DNA from: Bacteroidaceae bacterium
Lineage (GTDB): Bacteria > Bacteroidota > Bacteroidia > Bacteroidales > Bacteroidaceae
DNA: 64,000 nucleotides
Direction of reading: 5' to 3'
Assembly (NCBI GenBank): GCA_017469925.1
Contig: JAFUFK010000005.1
Location: 1 to 64,000 of the forward strand
The notes beneath the pieces were generated by a model, which was given only the letters and a program-made list of their open reading frames with translations, had not been told where the DNA came from and ran no database searches. The translations under genes were made by a program, and so were the position numbers. Every line of letters begins with the position of its first letter. The stretch's first letter is position 1. Of this stretch, positions 8,698-17,020 are shown piece after piece.

Positions 8698-8703
8698 TTT
8701 ACA

Positions 8704-9924
8704 ATGAAAAAAGTCTCCCTGACCGAGCGACGCTACCTCGTCCCCTTCGTCCTCATTACCAGCCTCTTCTTCCTCTGGGGATTCGCCCGCGCCATCCTCG
8801 ACGTGCTCAACAAGCACTTCCAGACCGAGCTCAACATCTCCCTCACCCAGTCGTCGCTCGTCCAGGTCACCACCTATTTGGGCTACTTCCTCATGGCCCT
8901 GCCCGCCGGCATGCTCATCAACCGCCAGGGCTATCGTCGAGGCGTCGTCACGGGCCTCCTGCTCTATGCCCTCGGCGCACTGCTCTTTGTGCCCAGTTCG
9001 GCATCGGGAGCCTTCTCGGGCTACCTCGTGGCCCTCTTCGTGATAGCCTGCGGACTGGTGGTGCTCGAGACCGCCGCCAATCCCTATGCCACCCTGCTCG
9101 GTCCTGCCGAGACGGCCAGCAGCCGGCTCAACCTCTCCCAGTCGTTCAACGGCATGGGCTCGGCCCTGGCCCCCATCGTCGTGGGCGGGTTGCTGTTCAC
9201 CGGTGAGGGCGCCGACGTCTCGCTGCCCTACGTCGTCATGGCCGTTGTCGTCCTGCTCGTGGCCCTCGTCTTCTACAAATCCCAGTTGCCCGAAATTGCG
9301 ACCACCGACCCCTCACCTCTCACCTCTCACCCCTCACCTCTCACCTTTCATCTCTCCCTCCTAAAGGACCGTCGCTTCCTCTTCGGCCTACTGGCCCTCC
9401 TGGCCTACGAGGTCAGCGAGATAAGCATCAACAGCTACTTCGTCAACTTCACCACGGGCATGGGCTGGCTCTCCTCTGCCACCGCCTCCTACGTCTTGGG
9501 CCTGTCGCTCTTCATCTTCATGGGCGGCCGCTTCCTCGGCAGTTGGATTATGCGCCAAGTCCCTGCCCAGCGTGTACTCCTCTGGTGCGCCTGCGGCAGC
9601 GTCGTCAGTATCGCCCTGCTCATCCTCACCTCTCACCTCTCATCTCTCACCTCTCACCTCTCCATCGCCCTGCTCATGGCCAACTACCTCTTCGAGGCCA
9701 TCATGTTCCCCACCATCTTCTCCCTGACCCTGAGCGGGATGGGCGAGCGCACGAAGACCGCCTCCTCCCTGCTGATGATGACCCCCGTGGGCGGTTGCGG
9801 CTTCCTCCTGATGGCCCTTATGGCCGACGCCTCGGGCTCACTCGTCCTGCCCTTCCTCATCCCCCTGGTCGGCTACCTCGTCGTACTCCTTTTTGCCCGC
9901 CGACGCGTCAGGGAGGGAAGGTAA
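8704..9924 (+). CDS. FucP-like major facilitator sugar permease
   Basis: 406 residues with about twelve hydrophobic segments. The opening LVPFVLITSLFFLWGFARAILDVLNKHFQ and the stretch VLETAANPYATLLGP...SRLNLSQSFNGMGSALAPIVVGG are typical of the L-fucose:proton symporter / glucose-galactose permease family. It probably imports a hexose; the exact sugar cannot be read. Two low-complexity in-frame inserts made of CTCACCTCT-type DNA encode PSPLTSHPSPLTF (near 203-219, the central loop) and LTSHLSSLTSHLS (near 307-320). Because the second falls close to a membrane segment, function is plausible but not certain. Confidence 0.85.
   Translation: MKKVSLTERRYLVPFVLITSLFFLWGFARAILDVLNKHFQTELNISLTQSSLVQVTTYLGYFLMALPAGMLINRQGYRRGVVTGLLLYALGALLFVPSSASGAFSGYLVALFVIACGLVVLETAANPYATLLGPAETASSRLNLSQSFNGMGSALAPIVVGGLLFTGEGADVSLPYVVMAVVVLLVALVFYKSQLPEIATTDPSPLTSHPSPLTFHLSLLKDRRFLFGLLALLAYEVSEISINSYFVNFTTGMGWLSSATASYVLGLSLFIFMGGRFLGSWIMRQVPAQRVLLWCACGSVVSIALLILTSHLSSLTSHLSIALLMANYLFEAIMFPTIFSLTLSGMGERTKTASSLLMMTPVGGCGFLLMALMADASGSLVLPFLIPLVGYLVVLLFARRRVREGR
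9310..9360 (+). repeat. CTCACCTCT-type repeat inside the permease gene (copy 1)
   Basis: Pyrimidine-rich tandem copies of CTCACCTCT in frame within codons 203-219, encoding repeated (P/S)LTSH(L/P)S. The same sequence type occurs intergenically (41961-41982). Confidence 0.8.
9624..9663 (+). repeat. CTCACCTCT-type repeat inside the permease gene (copy 2)
   Basis: Second in-frame block of the same repeat, encoding LTSHLSSLTSHLS around residues 307-320. Confidence 0.8.
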
Positions 9925-9947
9925 TTTTCGAGTGCAACAAATGCAAA

Positions 9948-9983
9948 AAATGCAACAAATCGATTTGTCGATTTGTTGCATTT
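9948..9983. terminator. Bidirectional hairpin between convergent genes
   Basis: A perfect 16-bp stem, AAATGCAACAAATCGA (9948-9963) pairing with 9968-9983, loop TTTG. It lies between the permease stop and the convergent lyase-like gene stop at 10009. A-rich on one side and T-rich on the other, so it can serve both directions. Confidence 0.75.
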
Positions 9984-10008
9984 GGATTTTCGTCCCCGTT
10001 CTTTTGCG

Positions 10009-12807
10009 TTACCTGACAATCACTTTCCGGCCACCAACGATGTAGAGGCCCTTTTTCAGGTGAGAGGTGAGCGGTGAGGGGGTAGAGGAGTGAGGGGACA
10101 GTCGTCGGCCGGAGAGGTCGTAAACTGCGTTTCCCCACTTCGTCACTTCTCCGTATCCCCACTTCCTCACTTCCTCAATGGCGTCCCACGGGCCGACGGG
10201 CAGGAACAGGAAGGGGAAGTCCTGAAGTTGGGTGGTCTGGGTAATAAGGAGTTGGCCGTCGTCGGCGACCGACCAGAAGCGTTGGGTGGTGGCCGTAGTG
10301 CCAGAGTAAATGGCGAGTTGGGGGCTGTCTTGGGCGCCCCAGAGGTAGAAGGGGTAGGCGCCGGAGGTGGCTCCCTTGCCGGCGGTGTTGAGGTGGAGGC
10401 TGTCGGGCAGACTGATGAGGTTGTACTTGGCGGTCTCGCGCCGTTCTACGTACCAGACCTGGCCCTGAGTGGGGTGCTCGGCATCGCCCTCGAGGAAGGT
10501 GGCCAGTTGGTTCTTGCCCTGCGAGGTCAGGAGACGGCCCGAGGCGGTGTGGAGGATGACGTAGTTACCGGGCTCGATGAGACGGCTCCGCTCCGACTCG
10601 CGTACGTAGAGGTGGAAGTCCTGACTGATGGTCTGGCCGGCTACGTCGAAGGTGGCGGTCAGCAGGGTGGTGGCTTGGAGGTCGGTGAGGGTGAGCTCAC
10701 GCCCCGTCTCTCCCGTGTTCCAGTGGACGGCAGCGTTGGTGACGGTGGTGGGGGTGCGCAGGCCTATGGTCAGGTCGGTGCCGGCATCGACGACGATGGT
10801 TGCACCCTCGAGCGTGGTCTCGCCTTGGGTGATGTAGGGTTCGCAATAGTGGATGCCGAGGCGGAAGGTCTGATCGGAGGTGACGCCGTTGGTGTGGGTG
10901 TAGGTGACGGTGAAGCGGGTGGGGGTGCGCAGGGCCGAGGTGGTCATCTCCTGGGTGGTCTTGTTGTTCGACCACTTCCACTTGCCACCGCCCATCTGGG
11001 GCTCGGCCTTGAGGGTGGCCGTCTTGCCGTAGAGCAGGCTGAAGGTGTCGGTCTGCAGGGTCTCGCCGCCGTAGGTGACGTAGGGGGTGAGGCGGATGGG
11101 GTCGCCGTCGCCCTGGCAGGCGATGGGGAAGCACTGCTGGCTCTGGATGCCGTGTGAGTTGGTGTAGGTAACGCGATAAATAAACGAGCTCGAGGTCTCG
11201 ACGCTGATTTCACGGGTCTGCTGGCCCGTGTTCCACTGCCAGAGGCCGGTGTCTTCCTCGCCTTCGGGCAGTAGGGCCGAGAGGGTGAGCGTGCGGCCCG
11301 TGGGTACGGAGGGCCCCATGGCGGAGAATGTGTTGACGAGTCCACCCATTTCGTTGTGGCGGAGGGTCTTGCCGGAGAGGTTGCCCAGGCGGGTTTCGAC
11401 CGCAGGGCTGGGCACGAGCGAGTTGGGGGCTACGCTGGAGATAATCTGCGGCGTAAGTTCCGTAGGCACCTGGTCGGCGGGACAGAGCTGGGGCACGCGG
11501 GTATTCATCAGTACCGAGTAGCCCATGTGATCGTAGCCTCCGCTGGTTCCACCTTCGCCTCCGCCGTCGATGCCCATCTGCTGGAGCGAGACTTCGGAGT
11601 AGGGCATACGGACGCCCTTCACACCTTCGTAGATGCCGACGACGGTGCCCCAGTAGGGTCGCATCTGGGCGCCCAGGGCGGGACCGGTCATGAGCCACGA
11701 GCGGGAGTCGGTATAGTAGTAGCCGTTGTTGCCGTAGAGATAGTTGGTCCAGGGCAGGCCCTCGACGCTCTGGGTCTGGGCGGCCACGTACTCGATGCCG
11801 GAGGCCAGGCGGTGGTCCATGTAGGCAAAGAGGTCGTCGCCTTGGTTCCAGCCTATCTTGGCGATGTCGATGGCGAGGCCGAGGGCCATGGCCGAGTGGC
11901 CTGTGTCGCGCCCGCTCTCGTTCATCTGGCCCAGTCGGCCGTAGGCGGCGGTCTCGAGGGGGGATTCCACATCGGTCACGACGAGGTTGCCCAGATAGTC
12001 GGTCAGGCCCGTATTGAAGATGGCTTGGCCAGCATCGTCGCCGTGGCCGCTGACGTCTTGCAGGGTGGGGGGATTGGTGAAGGTGCCGACCTGGTCGTAT
12101 TTGAAGAACGACATGCCTTGGTTGTAGATATAGACGTCGTCGCAGAGAATGCCGATGGAGATGACGCAGAGGATGTTGCAGAGGCCCCAGTTCGACCAGT
12201 AGTGGCCAGGTGCCTGCCACCACTTGCCGGAGTTCTCCCATGTACCGTTGCGGTAGCGTAGGAAGTTGATGGCGCCAGGGTACCAGACGGTGAGCATCCA
12301 CTGGCGGAACTGCTCGAAGTCGGCTGGCGCCCAACCGTCGTAGTCGCGCATGAGCTCGGCGGCCTGGGCAAACTGGTAGCCGTAGAGCCCGACGGCCAGG
12401 GCGGCGTCGGAATTGCCCGTGACGACTTTCGTTGTTGTGGCCCATGCCATCAGGATGCGCACGGCGGCTTCGGCGTTGGCGCGGGTGCCGTCAATCTTCC
12501 AGCGCAGGGCGTTCTGGTAGGCCATCGTGGCCCCGCGGGCAGCGTTGATATAGTTCTCGCCCGAACCGCCTCCGCGCACGATGGTCTCGACGGGATAGGT
12601 CTGGACGGACGACTGGCTATAGCCGGCCGATTTCAGTTTCTGGTAGGCTTGGGTGACGGCAGTCGAACTCTTGTCCTTGATGAGTTGCTTGACACGGTCG
12701 AAGTCGGCCTGGGTGTGGAGCCCGCCCGGGTGGATGAACCCGCGGTCGGTGGTCTGTGCCTGAGCGGTCAGGCAAGAGAGTGCGAGGAGAAAGAAGAATC
12801 TTTTCAT
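10009..12807 (-). CDS. Secreted alginate-lyase-domain protein with T9SS-like C-terminal tail
   Basis: 932 residues. Signal peptide MKRFFFLLALSCLTAQA. Residues 25-400 resemble the alginate-lyase (alpha/alpha barrel) fold: GFIHPGGLHTQADFDRVKQLI, NYINAARGATMAYQNALRWK, NWGLCNILCVISIGIL and the motif MNESGRDTGHSAMALGLAIDIAK. The middle holds several immunoglobulin-like segments (about 480-760). The C-terminus contains VYDLSGRRL and KKGLYIVGGRKVIVR, like a type A T9SS sorting tail; sprA in this window supports the presence of that pathway. The tail region is interrupted by repeat-derived residues (SPHSSTPSPLTSHL and a KWG-rich piece). Polysaccharide substrate unknown. Confidence 0.75.
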   Translation of the reverse strand: MKRFFFLLALSCLTAQAQTTDRGFIHPGGLHTQADFDRVKQLIKDKSSTAVTQAYQKLKSAGYSQSSVQTYPVETIVRGGGSGENYINAARGATMAYQNALRWKIDGTRANAEAAVRILMAWATTTKVVTGNSDAALAVGLYGYQFAQAAELMRDYDGWAPADFEQFRQWMLTVWYPGAINFLRYRNGTWENSGKWWQAPGHYWSNWGLCNILCVISIGILCDDVYIYNQGMSFFKYDQVGTFTNPPTLQDVSGHGDDAGQAIFNTGLTDYLGNLVVTDVESPLETAAYGRLGQMNESGRDTGHSAMALGLAIDIAKIGWNQGDDLFAYMDHRLASGIEYVAAQTQSVEGLPWTNYLYGNNGYYYTDSRSWLMTGPALGAQMRPYWGTVVGIYEGVKGVRMPYSEVSLQQMGIDGGGEGGTSGGYDHMGYSVLMNTRVPQLCPADQVPTELTPQIISSVAPNSLVPSPAVETRLGNLSGKTLRHNEMGGLVNTFSAMGPSVPTGRTLTLSALLPEGEEDTGLWQWNTGQQTREISVETSSSFIYRVTYTNSHGIQSQQCFPIACQGDGDPIRLTPYVTYGGETLQTDTFSLLYGKTATLKAEPQMGGGKWKWSNNKTTQEMTTSALRTPTRFTVTYTHTNGVTSDQTFRLGIHYCEPYITQGETTLEGATIVVDAGTDLTIGLRTPTTVTNAAVHWNTGETGRELTLTDLQATTLLTATFDVAGQTISQDFHLYVRESERSRLIEPGNYVILHTASGRLLTSQGKNQLATFLEGDAEHPTQGQVWYVERRETAKYNLISLPDSLHLNTAGKGATSGAYPFYLWGAQDSPQLAIYSGTTATTQRFWSVADDGQLLITQTTQLQDFPFLFLPVGPWDAIEEVRKWGYGEVTKWGNAVYDLSGRRLSPHSSTPSPLTSHLKKGLYIVGGRKVIVR
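10058..10177 (-). repeat. Repeat-derived DNA inside the C-terminal tail of the lyase-like gene
   Basis: Two blocks: a GTGAGAGGTGAG-type block (10058-10095) and a CCACTTC(G/C)TCACTTC-type block (about 10135-10177). Both are in frame and interrupt an otherwise conserved C-terminal tail. Confidence 0.65.
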
Positions 12808-12838
12808 GCGAAAGATGTGTTTAAGAGGTTTTGCGATG

Positions 12839-12846
12839 CAAAATTA
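12839..12846 (-). promoter_or_regulatory. -7 element of the lyase-like gene
   Basis: Minus strand TAATTTTG, 32 bp upstream of ATG 12807; one base from the strict TAnnTTTG spacing pattern but in the right place. Confidence 0.5.
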
Positions 12847-12913
12847 CCCATTTCATCGGGATTTAAGGTGTATCAAATCGTGCAAATAGAGGGCTGAATC
12901 GTGCAAAGTCGGG

Positions 12914-13792
12914 TCAGGGGAGCCGTTTCAGTACATCGGACGTGGTGCCGCGGAAGGGTCCGGAGGCCTCCAACTTGATGCTGGCGACGGCCGAGGCAAA
13001 GCGGGCGGCCTGTTTGGGGCCGTCGCCCAGACGACGGCGCAGGACGTAGGCCATCACGTAGGTGTCGCCGCAGCCCGTGGCATCGACGATGTGCAGGGGC
13101 TCGTAGGCGGGAATGTCGAAGAACCGTCCATCGGCATAGACCACCGAACCATAGCTGCCCAGCGTAAGCAGTACCTCGCGGACGCCCCATGAGGCCAACT
13201 GTTCGCAGGCGCGATGTTGGTCGCGCTGGCCCGTGAGGACTTCGATTTCGTATTCGTTGACCTTCAGGATATCGACGTAGCGCAGGGCCTCGAGCTTGTC
13301 CTTCCAGTCGCAGGCGAAGACCTTCTCGTTGCGAACCTCGCGCAGGTAGCCTTGGGCATCGACGACGAGCGTGCCCCGACCGGAGAGGTGGCGCAGGACG
13401 TCGAGCGAAAAGTCGTCGGCCAGGAGCGAGCCGAGGACAATGTAGTCGGCCTCGACGTCGGCCAGGCCCTCGACGGTGAAGGGGTCGGCCTTGGCACGGA
13501 CGCGTTGCTTGCGGTTGTTTTGGTTAGCACCGTAGATGTTCTCGAAATAGACGGTCTGGCGCGAGGGGATGACTTCTACCTCGATGCCCTCGCGGCGCAT
13601 GTCCTCGACGGCCTGGATATCGCTCTCTGCCAGGGAGGTGATGAGGCGGTACGAGACGGCCTCGCCGTCGAGCAGGTGGTTGATTCCGTAAGAGAAGTAG
13701 AATGAGGTCCCGCCGGGCATGTGGACTTCGCGTTCGGGCGTTACAATGCGGTCGTGGGTGATGTGACCAATGCAGACGATGTCGGTTTTCAT
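12914..13792 (-). CDS. PfkB-family carbohydrate kinase
   Basis: 292 residues. The N-terminal signature is MPGGTSFYFSYGINHLL, and the C-terminal PfkB signature is DATGCGDTYVMAYVLRR, with the catalytic aspartate in the GCGD position and the anion-hole glycines. The family phosphorylates sugars or nucleosides (ribokinase, fructokinase, adenosine kinase); the substrate cannot be assigned here. It is divergent from the GH125/uxaC operon and lies next to a sugar permease and lyase-like gene, which favours a carbohydrate substrate. Confidence 0.88.
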   Translation of the reverse strand: MKTDIVCIGHITHDRIVTPEREVHMPGGTSFYFSYGINHLLDGEAVSYRLITSLAESDIQAVEDMRREGIEVEVIPSRQTVYFENIYGANQNNRKQRVRAKADPFTVEGLADVEADYIVLGSLLADDFSLDVLRHLSGRGTLVVDAQGYLREVRNEKVFACDWKDKLEALRYVDILKVNEYEIEVLTGQRDQHRACEQLASWGVREVLLTLGSYGSVVYADGRFFDIPAYEPLHIVDATGCGDTYVMAYVLRRRLGDGPKQAARFASAVASIKLEASGPFRGTTSDVLKRLP

Positions 13793-13818
13793 TATCAGAT
13801 GGTTACGGTTTCCAGATG

Positions 13819-13826
13819 CAAAGTTA
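13819..13826 (-). promoter_or_regulatory. -7 element of the PfkB kinase gene
   Basis: Minus strand TAACTTTG, 26 bp upstream of ATG 13792. Confidence 0.6.
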
Positions 13827-13887
13827 CGAATAATCTGTCAATTGGGCACACAAATAGGAGGATAAATCTCGGCCTGCCCACACAATA

Positions 13888-13903
13888 AAGACCTATCGGT
13901 CTT
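13888..13903. promoter_or_regulatory. Inverted repeat upstream of the GH125 gene
   Basis: AAGACC-tatc-GGTCTT, six-base arms, in the divergent region between the kinase and GH125 genes, 36 bp before ATG 13939. Could be an operator; no protein can be assigned. Confidence 0.4.
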
Positions 13904-13938
13904 CGTTATAGAGGAAAAGAACATAAAAAACGGATGTG

Positions 13939-15375
13939 ATGAAGAGGTTTTTTCTTATTTTGACTTTGTGCTTGGCCGGTGCTGTGGCCAATGCTGAGAT
14001 GCCCGAAGCCCGTCGGGACGTCCTGCGCGTCAATAATCGTCCGGCTCCCGAAGCGCGCCTGTTTCGTAGCGAGGCGGTGGAGCGCCAGATTCGTGAGGTG
14101 GCCAAACAACTGACTAACCTCAGGCTGGCCTGGATGTTTGTCAACTGCTATCCGAATACCCTCGATACGACGGTTCACTATACAGAGGCCGACGAACAGG
14201 GAATGCCCGATACGTTTGTCTATACGGGCGACATCCACGCTATGTGGCTTCGTGACTCGGGGGCCCAGGTGTTCCCCTATGTCCAGTTGGCTCCGCGCGA
14301 CAAGCATCTTCAGCGTATGCTGGCCGGCGTCGTCCTGCGCCAGCTTCGTTGCGTCTGTCTCGACCCCTATGCCAATGCCTTCAACCAGCAGCCTCGTCCC
14401 GATGGCGACTGGATGGGTGACCTGACAAAGATGAATCCCCTGCTGCACGAGCGCAAGTGGGAAATCGACTCACTGTGCTACGTTCTCCGACTGGCCTACG
14501 AATACTGGCGAGTGACGGGCGACGAGAGTGTCTTTGGTGACCTTTGGCTCGAGGCTGTGGGCCAGATTCTCACGACCTTCCGCGACCAGCAGCGTAAGGA
14601 GGGGCACGGGCAGTACCGATTCCAGCGCCGCACAGAGCGCGCTTCGGATACCATGCTCAACGATGGTTGGGGCGCGCCCGTTCGTCCTGTCGGACTGATA
14701 GCCTCGGCCTTCCGGCCCAGCGACGACTCTACGACGTTACTCTTCCTCGTGCCTTCGAATTTTATGGCCGTGACCCAGTTGCGCCACGCGGCAGAAATCC
14801 TGAACAAGGTGAACCGTCGTGCCGACCTGGCCCGGCAATGTACCGACCTGGCCGACGAGGTCAGCGACGCGCTGCAACGCTATGCCATTCACCAGCATCC
14901 CAAGTACGGGCCTATCTACGCCTTTGAGGTTGATGGGTTTGGCAACCAGATACTGATGGACGACGCCAACGTCCCCTCGCTCTTGGCAATGGCCTATCTG
15001 GGCGACGTTCCCGTAAATGACCCGATTTATCAGAATACACGACGCTTTGTCTGGAGCGAGGACAATCCCTACTTCTTCCGCGGAAAGGCGGGCGAAGGCA
15101 TCGGCGGACCGCATATCGGCTTCGACTACGTTTGGCCAATGAGTATCATGATGAAGGCTTTCACCAGTCAGGACGATGCGGAGATAAAGCAGTGCATCGA
15201 GATGCTCATGCGCACCGACGCCGAGACGGGATTCATGCACGAGTCCTTCTACAAGGACGATGCGACGAAATTCACACGCAAGTGGTTTGCCTGGCAGAAT
15301 ACGCTTTTTGGCGAACTTATCCTGCGGCTTATCAACGAGGGTAAACTCGACCTTCTTAATAGTATAAAAGACTGA
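13939..15375 (+). CDS. GH125 family exo-alpha-1,6-mannosidase
   Basis: 478 residues. Signal peptide MKRFFLILTLCLAGAVANA. The family hallmark GDIHAMWLRDSGAQVFPYVQ is near residue 95, followed by NAFNQQ and the late blocks FGNQILMDDANVPSLLAMAYLG and GPHIGFDYVWPMS, which match the GH125 alpha/alpha barrel. The family removes non-reducing alpha-1,6-linked mannose. I start at ATG 13939 because the preceding in-frame GTG is less likely. The uxaC gene follows after five bases, so the two are co-transcribed. Confidence 0.88.
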   Translation: MKRFFLILTLCLAGAVANAEMPEARRDVLRVNNRPAPEARLFRSEAVERQIREVAKQLTNLRLAWMFVNCYPNTLDTTVHYTEADEQGMPDTFVYTGDIHAMWLRDSGAQVFPYVQLAPRDKHLQRMLAGVVLRQLRCVCLDPYANAFNQQPRPDGDWMGDLTKMNPLLHERKWEIDSLCYVLRLAYEYWRVTGDESVFGDLWLEAVGQILTTFRDQQRKEGHGQYRFQRRTERASDTMLNDGWGAPVRPVGLIASAFRPSDDSTTLLFLVPSNFMAVTQLRHAAEILNKVNRRADLARQCTDLADEVSDALQRYAIHQHPKYGPIYAFEVDGFGNQILMDDANVPSLLAMAYLGDVPVNDPIYQNTRRFVWSEDNPYFFRGKAGEGIGGPHIGFDYVWPMSIMMKAFTSQDDAEIKQCIEMLMRTDAETGFMHESFYKDDATKFTRKWFAWQNTLFGELILRLINEGKLDLLNSIKD

Positions 15376-15380
15376 CGCAG

Positions 15381-16793
15381 ATGGATAAGGACTTCATGAC
15401 GAGCGACTTCCTGCTCCAGACCGAAACGGCTCGCGAACTCTACCACGAGCATGCCGAGGGACTTCCTATCATCGACTATCATTGTCATCTCGACCCTCGC
15501 GAGGTGGCTGAGGACCATCGATTTCGCTCTATTACGGAACTTTGGCTTGGCGGTGACCATTACAAGTGGCGTGCCTTGCGTTCGAACGGTGTCGATGAGT
15601 ACTTTATTACGGGCAAGGCTTCGGACTGGGAGAAGTTTGAGAAGTGGGCCGAGACGATGCCTTACCTCTTCCGCAATCCGCTCTACCACTGGACACATCT
15701 GGAACTCCGTACGGCGTTCGGCATCAACGAACAACTCAATCCCGAGACGGCACGTTTGATTTACGACCGTTGTAACGAACTCTTGCAGCAACCCGAGTTT
15801 TCCGCTCGGGGGCTTATGCGCCGCTATCGGGTGGAGGTGGTCTGCACGACTGACGACCCGGCTGATTCGCTCGAATACCATCGTGCCATGCGCGAAAGCC
15901 CGTTCGAGACGCGCGTACTCCCCACTTGGCGGCCTGACAAGGCAATGGCTATCGACAATCCTGAGACCTATCGTCGCTATATCCAGTCGCTGGCCCAGGC
16001 TGCCGATACCGACATTACAACCTTCGATGACTTGCTTCGTGCCTTGCACCTTCGCCACGACTTTTTTGCTCAGCATGGGTGCCGACTGAGCGACCACGGA
16101 CTTACGCGCTTCTTCGCCGAGCCCTATACCGATGCCCAGGTGCACCAGGCTTTCGACCGCGTAATGGCAGGCCATTCACTTTCCGAAGAAGAGGCTAATC
16201 GGTTCCGTTCGGCCATGCTCTACGAGTTTGGCGTGATGGATGCCGAAAAGGGGTGGACGCAGCAGTTCCACTACGGAGCTATGCGTAACAACAATTCGCG
16301 TATGTTCAGCCTCCTTGGTCCAGACACGGGCTACGACTCTATCGGCGACGTGGGCGGTGCGCTGCAAATGAGCCGCTTCCTCGATCGTCTTGCTTCTGAA
16401 GGACATCTCCCCAATACTATCCTTTATAACCTCAATCCAGCCGACAATGAAGTTGTGGCTTCGATGCTCGGAAACTTCCAGGAGGGACCGCAGCCAGGCA
16501 AGATTCAGTTTGGCTCGGGTTGGTGGTTCCTCGATCAGAAAGATGGTATCGAGCGACAAATCAATACGCTTTCCCTTCTGGGATTGCTCAGTCGCTTTGT
16601 GGGCATGCTTACCGACTCGCGCTCCTTCCTGTCTTATCCGCGTCACGAATACTTCCGTCGCATACTTTGCAACTTGCTGGGCAACGACGTCGAACAAGGC
16701 TTGCTTCCCTACGACGGTTATGAACGTGAACGCCTGGGGCAAATGGTAGAGGACATCAGCTATCGCAATGCCCTTCGATTTTTCAATTTCTAA
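15381..16793 (+). CDS. uxaC: Glucuronate (uronate) isomerase
   Basis: 470 residues, normal for UxaC. The amidohydrolase-like start IIDYHCHLDPREVAEDHRF supplies the metal-binding histidines; TDDPADSLEYH, FHYGAMRNNNSRMF, TGYDSIGD and the end HEYFRRILCNLLGNDVEQGLLP are family blocks. It converts D-glucuronate to fructuronate and D-galacturonate to tagaturonate in the cytoplasm. Its coupling to a GH125 mannosidase suggests use of a mannose- and uronate-containing glycan, which is inference. Confidence 0.95.
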   Translation: MDKDFMTSDFLLQTETARELYHEHAEGLPIIDYHCHLDPREVAEDHRFRSITELWLGGDHYKWRALRSNGVDEYFITGKASDWEKFEKWAETMPYLFRNPLYHWTHLELRTAFGINEQLNPETARLIYDRCNELLQQPEFSARGLMRRYRVEVVCTTDDPADSLEYHRAMRESPFETRVLPTWRPDKAMAIDNPETYRRYIQSLAQAADTDITTFDDLLRALHLRHDFFAQHGCRLSDHGLTRFFAEPYTDAQVHQAFDRVMAGHSLSEEEANRFRSAMLYEFGVMDAEKGWTQQFHYGAMRNNNSRMFSLLGPDTGYDSIGDVGGALQMSRFLDRLASEGHLPNTILYNLNPADNEVVASMLGNFQEGPQPGKIQFGSGWWFLDQKDGIERQINTLSLLGLLSRFVGMLTDSRSFLSYPRHEYFRRILCNLLGNDVEQGLLPYDGYERERLGQMVEDISYRNALRFFNF

Positions 16794-16840
16794 GGCTACC
16801 TTGCGCTTCGCATCAGCCCGTAAAGTAAGTCCTGAAACAG

Positions 16841-16870
16841 AAAAGAGAGGCCTTGTGACCTCTCTTTTTT
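16841..16870 (+). terminator. Rho-independent terminator after uxaC
   Basis: AGAGAGG (16844-16850) pairs with CCTCTCT (16859-16865), loop of eight, followed by a T-run to 16870. Confidence 0.85.
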
Positions 16871-16872
16871 CG

Positions 16873-16947
16873 TGATTCGGAAGGGGCTCGAACCCTTGAC
16901 CCGCAGCTTAGAAGGCTGCTGCTCTAATCCAACTGAGCTACCGAACC
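16873..16947 (-). tRNA. tRNA-Arg (anticodon TCT)
   Basis: 75 bases. Acceptor GGTTCGG pairs with CCGAATC (one G-T pair); D arm GCTC/GAGC; anticodon stem GCAGC/GCTGC with loop CTTCTAA giving anticodon TCT; T arm AAGGG-TTCGAGC-CCCTT; discriminator A. CCA is not encoded. Confidence 0.95.
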
Positions 16948-17020
16948 ATCCTTAAATCGGCTGCAAAGGTACGAAGAAAAATTAAAAATGAAAAGTGAAA
17001 AGTGAAAAATTAGCGTAAAG

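Noticed and set aside
16873-16947. tRNA-Arg as an integration site for a mobile element
   Set aside because: No integrase, no duplicated tRNA 3' end and housekeeping-type genes on both sides.
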